Positions 53,274 through 62,800 of a stretch of 64,000 nt of DNA are shown here, in pieces. The stretch is from Paracoccus sp. MC1862 (GTDB taxonomy: Bacteria > Pseudomonadota > Alphaproteobacteria > Rhodobacterales > Rhodobacteraceae): assembly GCF_016617715.1 (NCBI RefSeq), contig NZ_CP067225.1, forward strand, positions 2,468,501-2,532,500. The letters run 5' to 3'. The translations under genes and the position numbers were made by a program. The notes under the pieces are model-generated. The model worked only from the letters and a program-made list of their open reading frames with translations. It did no database searches and had not been told where the DNA came from. Position 1 is the first letter of the stretch, and every line of letters begins with the position of its first letter.

Positions 53274-53394
53274 TTTCCGCCATCAAGCGCAATCATCGCC
53301 GAACCTGTCAAGCATCCGCGTTCCCCGCCGGGACGGTGGCGTCCTGCAAGATCAGGTCTCGCGATGCGCGGACATCCAAAGCCTGCGGGCAGGG

Positions 53395-54504
53395 CTAGGG
53401 TCCTGCGGGTTCTTCCTGCGGGAAAGAGGCCACGCCGGGCGCCTTCTGGCGACGGATGGCGACATCGCGGCCGGTCACCTCGGCCAGAGCCGCAGCCAGC
53501 CGCGCGACCGAACACCGACGCCCGGCCCGGACCGCGGCTTCATGGGCCATCCGCGCGGCGGCATGGCCAAGGGCGGCGCTGCGCCCCTGCCCGGTCATGC
53601 GCGCCCAGGCGGCGGCCTCGGGGAAGGGATCGGTCAGGATCAGGTGCAGGCCGGGTCGGGCGGCTGCGGCGATCAGCGCCGGGCTGAGCGCATCACGCCG
53701 GGCGTAGATGGCGGTGGCCTCCAGCGCGGCGGCGCGGTCGTCGGACAGCGCGCCCAGGACCAGCACCGCCGCGGAGGACGGGCCCAGCGCGACCCCCGCC
53801 GCCGCGGCTTGCGCCTGCAATCCCCGATCAGGGGGGGGCCCGGCGACGGCCAGCGCGGTCAGGCCATCCTCGGCGGCGGCGGACAGAAGGGCGCGGGCCT
53901 CGGCTGCTGCCAGGGCGTTCGCCACGGCCGAAAGATCGGACAGGTCCAGCGCCGCGGGCTCGTTCGGGCGGGCGGCCCGCAGCAGGCGGCCATGGGCGCC
54001 GCCCTCGTCATTCAGGCGGGCCAGCGCGGCCTCGAACCCGGCCCGTGCGGCGGCATCCGAGGGTGGGCGCAGGAGAAGCTCAGCGCCGTGGATGCCCGCC
54101 TGCTGCTCGGCCTCGATGGCGGCCAAGGCCGAGGCCAGGGCGGCCAGTGCCTCGGGGGCGACCTCGAAGCGCGGCATCGCGGCCCCGAGGGGACGTCTGG
54201 CCGGGTCCAGCCCCTCGGCCAGCGCGCGGGTCAGCGCCGGGCCGTCATAGGCCGGGCGCCGGGGCGTGGGGACGGACAGGCGGCTCCACCCGACAGGGGG
54301 GACCACGACCCCGCCCTCGCGGCCGCCGAGAGTGTCGGCACCGTGGCAGTTGGCGCAGGGAAAGGCGCGGGCGGGCATCCGCGCGGCGCCCCCCGCCAGC
54401 ACCGCCGTCGCCCCTTCGCCCCGCTGATACAGCGCATGGCCCGCGTCCTCGGCAGCGGCGATGCCTGACGCAAGCGCGAGCAGGCCGCCAAGGACAAATC
54501 TCAT
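53395..54504 (-). CDS. c-type cytochrome domain protein of the multicopper oxidase operon
   Basis: This 369-residue protein has a Sec signal (about 1-18), a haem c site CANCH near residue 50 with a GREGGVVVPPVGWSRL segment after it, and a probable axial Met in MPRFEV near 110. A longer C-terminal region (about 130-360) alternates alpha and beta, with VLVLGALSDDRA and LHLILTDPFPEAAAW, resembling a periplasmic binding fold without a recognised name. It overlaps the SCO-like gene by 4 bases. It may take electrons from the giant oxidase operon's reaction. This is inferred. Confidence 0.78.
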   Translation of the reverse strand: MRFVLGGLLALASGIAAAEDAGHALYQRGEGATAVLAGGAARMPARAFPCANCHGADTLGGREGGVVVPPVGWSRLSVPTPRRPAYDGPALTRALAEGLDPARRPLGAAMPRFEVAPEALAALASALAAIEAEQQAGIHGAELLLRPPSDAAARAGFEAALARLNDEGGAHGRLLRAARPNEPAALDLSDLSAVANALAAAEARALLSAAAEDGLTALAVAGPPPDRGLQAQAAAAGVALGPSSAAVLVLGALSDDRAAALEATAIYARRDALSPALIAAAARPGLHLILTDPFPEAAAWARMTGQGRSAALGHAAARMAHEAAVRAGRRCSVARLAAALAEVTGRDVAIRRQKAPGVASFPQEEPAGP

Positions 54505-55082
54505 CGCGCGGGCGCCCCGGCGATGGCGAGAAGGCTTGCCGGATCGGGGATGCCGACCACGCGGGTGAACTCGCCCGAGGACAGGCTGCCCACGAGGATC
54601 GTGGGGACATGGGCCTCGGGCGGGCCGACGGGCACGCCGAAGGCCGTCATCAGCAGGCGCGTGTCGGGCACCGATCCCGCGACCCATTCCCAGGACGGCC
54701 CTGCGCCGAACTGTTCGGCCGAGACGGACATCAGCGCGGGCGTGTCGCGGGCGGGGTCGATCGACAGGGAAACGATCCGCGCCCCCGCGGCCGTCAGTTC
54801 GTCCTGGACCTCGGCCAGCACCGCGTTCGACAGGGGGCAGACCGTCCCGCAGCTTGCATAGGTGAAGCTGACCACCAGCATCGGCGCCTCTGCATAGCGG
54901 CTGACGAAGCCTTTGGTCGTCCCGAAGCGGTCCGTCACCGGCAGGTCCGGGGGCGACAGCCGCTCGGCCGGAAAGACGGCCTGCGCGGGCACGGGCGGGT
55001 GGGCATGGCCCTCATGCGCCCGGGCGGGACCGGGAAGGATCGCGGCAAGGACCAGCAGCAGGGCGTTCGCGCGGAAGATCAT
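54501..55082 (-). CDS. SCO1/SenC/PrrC-family copper chaperone
   Basis: This 193-residue protein has a Sec signal ending near ARA-HE and a thioredoxin-like SCO domain: copper-binding SCGTVCP near 78 (two Cys, three residues apart), IVSLSIDPARDTP, and the conserved His in AHVPT near 160. An N-terminal HEGHAHPP adds possible metal ligands. SCO proteins deliver copper or keep copper-site cysteines reduced. It overlaps both neighbours (ATGA), so copper loading of the giant multicopper oxidase is the likely task. Confidence 0.88.
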   Translation of the reverse strand: MIFRANALLLVLAAILPGPARAHEGHAHPPVPAQAVFPAERLSPPDLPVTDRFGTTKGFVSRYAEAPMLVVSFTYASCGTVCPLSNAVLAEVQDELTAAGARIVSLSIDPARDTPALMSVSAEQFGAGPSWEWVAGSVPDTRLLMTAFGVPVGPPEAHVPTILVGSLSSGEFTRVVGIPDPASLLAIAGAPAR

Positions 55083-56884
55083 GGGCCAAGCTCCATCACA
55101 AGCGGGGGAACGCCGGCGCTGTCCGCCCCCGAGAGGGTCACGACAAAGGTGCCTCGGGCCGGCAGGCGCAAGGTCATCCCGGAACCCCTTTCGTCCCGTT
55201 CGGGCCAATCGGCCCGCTGCAGCCATCCCGTTTCCAGCGCGGCCACGCTGAGGACGCCGGCGACGCCGGGCAGGGCCAAGCCGTCCGGCCCGACGATCCG
55301 CAAGGTGACCTGCCGCGATCCGTCGGCGGCAGGCACGGGGTCGACCTCGGCCGCGATCCGTGCGGCGGGCGCCTGCGCCCCGGGCAGGGGCAGGGTCGGG
55401 ATCTCGTGGCACAGCGTCAGCCCGCCCACGCCGGTGCTGAGCACAAGCTCGTAGCGGCCGGGGCCGGGGATGACCGCGCCCGCGCGATACCGGCCGGGGC
55501 CGGTTTCGGAAAAGCCGCGCGCCAGGATGGCGGCCGTCCGCGGCACGCCCCCGCGCAGCCGGACCGAGGCCATGGGCGGCGCGGCGCCGATCGCCGAGGT
55601 CGGCCCCACCACAAAGCCGGTGAAGCTCTGGGCGTGGATGGCCAGCGCCTCGCTGCCGCCCGGCACCGCCAGAAGAAACCCCGGTTCGGTCACGGGCCGG
55701 GACGCGGCCGCCCCCAGGGGCACCGCGCCGAGCTGCGGTTCGGTTCCGGGGCGAATGGAATCCAGCGCAAGGGTGGCCGCCTCGGACTGGTCGGCGCGCA
55801 GCAGGACCGCCATCCGGTCCAGGACCACGACTTCCGAGATGGCCGAACCATGCGCCCCCACCGTCCGGGCTAGATGCCCCCGCGCCAGGTCGATGACCGA
55901 GACCGGCCCGCCCGCGGGATCCCAGGCGAATGCCAGCCGCCCCGCCGGATCGACGGCCAGGCGCGCGACGGGACTGGCCAGCGCGATCTCGCGCGCGCTG
56001 TCGGGCGCGTCGAGGTAATGGACGGCCAGCCGGTTCTTGGTCAGACGCAGGACCGCCACGGGGCCATCGGGACCGGGCAGCAGCGCCTCGGCGGTGGCAT
56101 CCGGCGCGGGGGGCAGGACGGCCAGCGGCGTGGCGGTCGCGGCGTCCAGCACCTGCAGCCCGCCCGCCCCGTCGCGGAAAAGGATCGTGGCCGCGTCCCC
56201 CGACAGGGCCACCGCGGCCAGCGTCGCGGTCTTGTGTCCCCCGCCGTCGAAGCGGCTGATCCGCGCGGCGCCTTCCTCAAGAACCCAGACGCCCCCCGCG
56301 CCATCGGCGATCAGCGTGGTCGGGCGGTCAAGCCCCCCGGCCACGACCCGCGACCGCGCGCCGAAGGCGGTAAGCGCCCGCACCTCGCCCGCCGCGGGCA
56401 GGCTGACCAGAAAGCCCCCCCACAGCGGCGCCGCAGCCAGGGCGGCGGGCTGTTCCGGCAGGGTCGCGGCGCCGATCAGGTTGGCGCTGGCCAGGCTGAT
56501 CGCAGGATCGACCACCGTGAAGGACCCTTCCTCCGACAGGACCCCCAGCACCGGCCCGTTCAGCGACACCGCGTCGGTGGGCAGGCTTCCGGTCGAAAAG
56601 AAGGCCCGCGCCGCCTGGTGGCAGGGCAGGTTCCGCGCCGAAACCCGCCGCAGCCAGCCGGCAAGGCGCAGCCCGGCCGGCGGCTCGGGTCCGGCGTGGT
56701 TGCGGACGGAAACCGCAAGCTGGAACGGCTCGCCCGGCGGCACGGGGTCAAGCGCCCGGCCGCCGTCGTCAAGGACCTCGATGCTGGCGGTCAGCGCCGG
56801 GCGCAGCGGCTCGGGCGGGGCTTCCTGCGCGGCCACGGCGCCTGCGGCCAGCAGAAGCGGCGCGATCCAGCGCCCGCTCAGCAT
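55079..56884 (-). CDS. Exported beta-propeller (YVTN/WD40-like) protein
   Basis: This 601-residue protein has a signal peptide (about 1-19), an N-terminal beta domain (about 28-90), a repeat region of about 40-residue strands (LWGGFLVSLPAAGEVRAL, GGVWVLEEGAARISRFDGG, RLAFAWDPAGGPVSVIDLARG) typical of beta-propellers, then a C-terminal Ig-like region from about 450. A few histidines and cysteines (LPCHQAARAFF, LCHEIPTLP) could bind metal or haem, but no CxxCH is present. Its start overlaps the giant oxidase gene by 7 bases. Function is unknown. Confidence 0.72.
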   Translation of the reverse strand: MLSGRWIAPLLLAAGAVAAQEAPPEPLRPALTASIEVLDDGGRALDPVPPGEPFQLAVSVRNHAGPEPPAGLRLAGWLRRVSARNLPCHQAARAFFSTGSLPTDAVSLNGPVLGVLSEEGSFTVVDPAISLASANLIGAATLPEQPAALAAAPLWGGFLVSLPAAGEVRALTAFGARSRVVAGGLDRPTTLIADGAGGVWVLEEGAARISRFDGGGHKTATLAAVALSGDAATILFRDGAGGLQVLDAATATPLAVLPPAPDATAEALLPGPDGPVAVLRLTKNRLAVHYLDAPDSAREIALASPVARLAVDPAGRLAFAWDPAGGPVSVIDLARGHLARTVGAHGSAISEVVVLDRMAVLLRADQSEAATLALDSIRPGTEPQLGAVPLGAAASRPVTEPGFLLAVPGGSEALAIHAQSFTGFVVGPTSAIGAAPPMASVRLRGGVPRTAAILARGFSETGPGRYRAGAVIPGPGRYELVLSTGVGGLTLCHEIPTLPLPGAQAPAARIAAEVDPVPAADGSRQVTLRIVGPDGLALPGVAGVLSVAALETGWLQRADWPERDERGSGMTLRLPARGTFVVTLSGADSAGVPPLVMELGP

Positions 56885-59800
56885 GACTCGCCCGTCGAGC
56901 CGAGCGTCTCGCCCGGCTTGCGCGCGACGATGAGGCCCCAGACCCCCTGCGCCCGGCGCGTCAGCGGCCCGTCGAACCACAGCGCCACGTCCCCTGCCCG
57001 CAGGCTGGGGGTGAGCCAGGCCGAGACCGACTTGCCCGGCGCCAGCAGGGCGGCGTTCGGGAAGCCGAAGCCGGGGAACAGGTCGTCATAGGCAAAGCCG
57101 TTCATCACGAAGGCCCGCTGGCGGGCGCGGCCGCCCGGATGGACCACCCGGATCACCACCTCCTCGCCCCCGCAGGCTTCAAGGACGATCGGCTTCGGGC
57201 TAGACGCGGGGTCGAAGAAGTCGCGGGGGAATTTCACGGGGTTCAGGTCGTCCTGGGCCTCCGCGTCGATCCCCAGCCTTCGCCGCAGCATCCGGTCGAA
57301 GCCGGGGGCGGCGTAGTTCACCCCGGCCTCGCCCAGGTCATAGCTGTCGTCGCAGACAAGGCAATCGGCCACCGGGCGGACGTTCCTGACCGGGATGCCG
57401 TCGTCCCACAGCCATTTCGTGCGGCTGTCCGAGGCGTGAAGATTGAGCCCGTCCTGCCAGAACAGCACGAATTCACGCAGGCGCGTGGCAGGCAGGTCCA
57501 CCGGCATCGGACCCGGCCGGGACGCGGGCAGGATCTCGATCCGCCGCGTGGGCAGCCCGGCGCCCGCCGGGACATGACCGATGCTGCGGCGGGGGAACCC
57601 GTCCACGAACGGGGGCAGGGTCGTCCGGGCGGGGTCGGCGGCGGAAAGGTCCCAGTCCACCGGCACCACGTCGATCACCCCCATCATCCCGTGCGGGACG
57701 TGCGAGATCACGTCCGCCGTCGAGGTGACGGGCACCGGGCCGAAGGCATAGGGAATCCAGTGGATACGGTCGGTGACGGCCTGCCGGGCCTCAAGGCCGG
57801 CGGCCCGTTCCAGATCACCAACCAGATCACCAAGCAGAGCGTCGTGATCCGTGACGCAGGGAAGGGCTGCGCAGAGGCTTCCGATCACGGTGGCATCCGA
57901 TCCCGGAAGCTGCGCAGACTGGCCGGAGTCCGGGTCGGACAGCGCGATCCCGAACCGCCGCCCCATCACCTCGAACAGGAAGTCCTCGCCGGGCTGGACC
58001 TCGTGGACCCCAACAATGACGTTCGGCTTCAATCGCCCGGCAAGCTGTTTCCACGCGGGGTAAAGGTCACTGCCGTTTCCATCCTGCCCCCCGGCGGCCT
58101 GCAGCAGCGAAAGACGGAGCTGCTCGTCCAGGACGTCCGGAAGCTTGAGTTCGGGGTCCACGCGATAGCGCCCGGCAAAGAACTGCAGGATCGGGCCGAT
58201 GCTGACGCGCTTGTCCGAGGCGGGCGGCAGGGCGCCGGCGGAAAAGCCCACGCCCAGCGGCAGGTCGCGCAGCAGGTCCAGCGCCGGCAGGCCGATCCGC
58301 AGCCCCATGCGGGCCGAGGGGCGCAGCCCGCCGTCCGGCAGGCCGGGTCCGGGCCTGTCCAGGATCATCCGGCGCGGCCTGCCCTCGGGTCCGTCCGCCC
58401 GGACGGCCGGGTCGGTGTTGAGCGGCACGATCGGGGGCATCCGCGCATCCCCCAGCAGGTCGCGCAGGCCCCCGCGCCGACCCTCGTCCCGCAGCAGGTT
58501 GACGAAGCGCAGCGTCACGCAATCGCCCGCGTTCACGCGCATGACGAAAGGCTCGGGCCCCCGGTGGTAGGCCGTCTTGACCGCCTTCAGCACCGTGTCG
58601 CGGGAAAGGCCGCTCCCCCAGTTCTCGTCATGGAAGCCGACGTTCCCGCCCAGCGCCTCGGGGCGCAGCAGCGCCAGCATCAGCCCGTCCGGGTCATGGC
58701 GGCCCATCCCGTAATCGGTTCCCTCGGGCCAGATGTCGCGGGTCTGCAGCGCGACGATCACGGATTCGCTGCGGTGTGTGATGATGCCGGAAACGGGCTT
58801 TGCCGGGCAGGACAGGCCGCTTGAGGCGGGGGGGACGGGTTCGGGGGCATCGGCGGATTCAGTGGAGCTTCTGAAGGCTTGCCCCCTGGCCCCTCCCTCC
58901 CCGATCGGCCTCAGCCGGCTGCCGATCTGCCTGCCGGTCGCGGGGTCCAGAGTAGCTGCGTCGCGATAGGTCCGCACGAGGCCCCAGGCCCCGTTCCAAG
59001 TCGCATCGATCGAGCCGAAGTCGTAAAGCGAATCCGCCACCCCCTCGGGCACCCGGTGGCCGTCGCGGTCCGTGACGTCCGACGAGCGGGACGCAGCCGC
59101 TGCAGAGGACGAGGCGAAAGGTCCCGCGGGCGCCAACTCGAAGGGGCCGCTGCCCACGTCCGAACGCAGCGTGCCGCGCATCTCGAAATGCTCGGAAATG
59201 CCGACCTCCTGCACGAAGGTGAAGCCCTCGGGGTTGTCGCAATGCGCCAGCAGCCATTCGTGCCGTTCCCAGAACTCTCTGTCCGCCGGGCTCTGCGGGG
59301 GGTCGAATTCCTTGAGGCCCCGTTCCAGCCACCTGCGATAGTCCTCGGGGCGGCCGTCCGACATCGCCTCGGCGCAAAGACGGTGGCGCGTCGGACCCGG
59401 CTGCGGGTCCAGCGCCAATGCGGCGCGGGGAAAGGGCTGGTCGGCATTGCGGCGGAAGGGCTGGCCCAGCACGCGGAAGACATGCTGCACCTCCTGCGCG
59501 CCCTGGATCAGCCGGACCTGGATCGATTCGCCTTCATAGCTTTCAAGCAGAGGCGTGGCGGGGTCGCCATGGACATGGGAACTCAGCGCAAGGCCCATGT
59601 CGCCCCGGTATCCCGCAAGCTGGCGGTCGACCGAGCAGAGCGGGAAGCGGTCCCGGAGCCGGGCGCCGGGGTCCAGCGCGGCCTCGACCTGGCTGGGACC
59701 CGCGCCTTCGCGGCCGGGGCGGTCCATGCGGAAGGGCCGGCAGTCGCGGGAATGGACGCTCGCCGCATGGCTGGGCCAGGGTTGCGGCCCCGAGGGCGCA

Positions 59801-62800
59801 GGCCTTGCGCCGGGAGGGGGAAGAAACGGCCCGAAGCCGGGCGGCTCGCGTGCAGCCCTGTTCCCGTTCTCGTCATAGGTCAGTGCCGGGGGCCTCGTTT
59901 CGGGCCGGCCGGCCCGGCTTCCCCCTGCCGCGTCCTTGTCGCCGATACGCAGCGGGATCGGCTCGCCCCGGTAGTTGACGAGATAGGGGTCGTGATGATC
60001 GACCGAGATGGACTCGGGCCGCTGGGGCGGGGCGACGGGGCTTGCCAGCGCGCGGGCAGAGGCAGGGGCGGCGGGCATCCCGGCGGCGTTCCTGCGATAG
60101 GCCACAAGATGATCGGTCAGGCGCTTGAGGTCCGCCTGCGTGAGCAGGTCATTGCCCAGACCGGTGCGATGGGCGGGAGTGTCGCCGATGCGGCCCTGCG
60201 CTTCCCAGGCGGGCGGCACGTCTTCGCCGGGGGACATCCAGTGGCCGCGGGCGTCGCGCGAAAGATCGGCGCCGCAGACCGATGCCAGCGACCTCGGCGA
60301 ATTGCGCCAGTGCAGCTCGCAGGCCAGCGTGGCCATGCCGCCGAGGCTGCCGGTCGAGGACGTCCTGATCCTGCGGCGAAGCTCGGTTTCCGAGATGCGG
60401 TCGCGGGGATCGTAGAGCAGGGCGAAATCCGCGATCGCCAGGGCATATTCGCGGAAATCCGGGGTCAGCGCCCTGTAGTCCTGTTCACCGTCCTGATGCC
60501 AGAGCTGGACGGTCCGGCTTGCCCCCACCATCGAGGCGGTGCCGAAGGCCACGGTGGACAGCGCCTCGGCGGCAAGGGGCCTGTAGCATCCCGCCGGCCC
60601 CGAGGGGTCGCAGACGCTTTGAAGGCCATGGGTCAGCCGTCCGAAGCCATCGCCCGGCGGTTGCGGCACGTCGGGGTTGCTGACATCGGCCAGGGGCCGC
60701 GCCTCGGGCTCGACCACCAGCGCCGAATAGAAGCCGTGCTGCTGGATCGAGGATGGCCCGAAATGGTCGTGGGTAAAGACCGTCCGCAGCGTGCGGTCGC
60801 GGGTCCGGTCGGTGCCGGCCGCGACCGACGACAGGATCGGGTCGGCAAACCAGCGCTGCACGGTGGTCTGGAAGCGGTCGCGCGCCTCGGGCAGCGGCTT
60901 TTTCCAGATGTCATGCGCGCGGGGCTTGCCGTTCTCGCATTCCCCGTCGGTGGAACGGGTCAGGGCGCCGCCCTCGACCCCGCCACCGGGGGCGGTGGTG
61001 GCGCAGCGGCGATGCGCGATCTCGTCGGCGGCGAAGGTGCCGTCCTCGTAGTTCCAGCCGTTCCCCGAGCCGTCCGAGGAGGTCACGTCGAACTTCACCA
61101 GATGGATGTGCTGGCCGATGGTGTCGGTGGGGGTGCGGACCTGGAAATCGTCCAGCTCCAACGTTCTGGGCAGTTCGTTGGTGTGGCGGAACTCGATGCA
61201 TTCGCCCGACAGGGCGCGGAAGAAGAACGGCTCCTCGCTGTCGCTGATGCGCGGCGAGATGCGGCCCCGACCCTGCTTGTAGACGGGCGACCTTGCGCTG
61301 AGGACATTGATGCGCGCCTGCGGGTCGTGCCAGCCGGCGGTGTTGACGATCATGTCCAGTTGCACCGCCGAGACCTCGTAGCGGCGAAAGCCGGTCAGGT
61401 CGGGATCGGGCGCATAGGGGCCGCCGGCCAGCGGGTCGGTCCGGGACGGGCCGATGGCCTCGGCCGGGGGGATGCCGCAGGGATCGGCGAAAGGCGCGCC
61501 GGGGCGCGGCGGGCTGCCGTTCACGGCAAAGACCGGAGAGGCGACAGGTCCGGGGCCGGGCGCGCTGGCGGGATAGGGGGCGGCCCGGGTGGGATAGGGG
61601 GCGGCCCGGGTGGGATAGCTGCCGCTGGCGCCGGTCCCGGTGTCCAGGGTGACCTCATTGCCGTCCGGCTGCGACAGGGCCAGCGGCAGGGGGGCCGCCG
61701 CCTCTGGCCGATGGACCAGCCCGTTGTGGTGAAAGCCCATGGCCGCCCGTTCCAGCGGCGTGCCTTCGGGGTCCAGCACGCGCAGCCGGGCACGGGTCAG
61801 GTCCAGCGTCATGTCGCCCATGGCGAGCGACCGGGCCACGACCTGCCGCAGCAGCGCCGCCCGCTCGGCCGCGGGCAGGGCCGCGTCCTGCAGCCGGGCC
61901 GTGACCCCGGAAGGCAGGGGGTCGAAGGACAGTTCCCGCTCGGACCCGTCGAGCATGACATGCCGGGGCAATCCCCCGTCGAGCCAGGCCCCGGCGACAG
62001 GGCTGCGGGTGTCGACGGGGCTTTCGGAACTTTGGTCCGGTTCCGGTCCCCCGAGCCTTCGGGCGAGGTCCAGCGGCGCCTGCGGCGGGCGGTGGCCCGC
62101 CTCTCCCGCGATATAGAAGGGATAGCCCGGCATCGCCGCGACCTCGGCATCGGGGTCGAAGGCTTCCGGCGCATCCGGCTCGGCAGGTCCCGATTTGGCC
62201 TCGTCCCAGTCCGGCGCGTCGGCATAGCCGGGCAGCAGCGGCAGCGGCTCGCCCGGCAGGGGGATCACCGCGGGGATCGGGGTGCCTGCCGCGCCACGCA
62301 GCCAGTTGCCGTTCGGATCGACGCTGCCCGGCCGTCGGTCGGCGCCGGGGGGCCTGAAGCCCAGCGACAGGCCGGGTTCCGGCTGGCCGTCGGGCAGCAG
62401 GCGGGTGCCGTCCTCCAGCACGTCATGGACGCGCCACAGCGCCCACATCCCTTGCGCGAAATGCGGGTAAAGATGGCAATGGAAGATCGAATCCCCGACC
62501 GTCCGGTTGCGGTTCCCCGATCCCTGGTGGCCCCACCAGCCTTGGCCCTCGCCATTCGGCCGACGTCGCCCGCCATGGTAGATGTTGTAGCTGAATCCCT
62601 GCTGGGGCGCGACGGTCTGGCTGTCGAGATAGCTGCCCCGGTTGGGATCGTTGCCCGCGAACCATTGATGCGCGTGAAGGTGGAATACATGGGTTTCCTT
62701 CGGCCCGGCGTGGAAATTGCGGAACACCACCGGATCGTTGAGATAGGAATGATGGACGTTCGAGGGATCGTCGTCATACCATTCCAGCAACGCCGGATCG

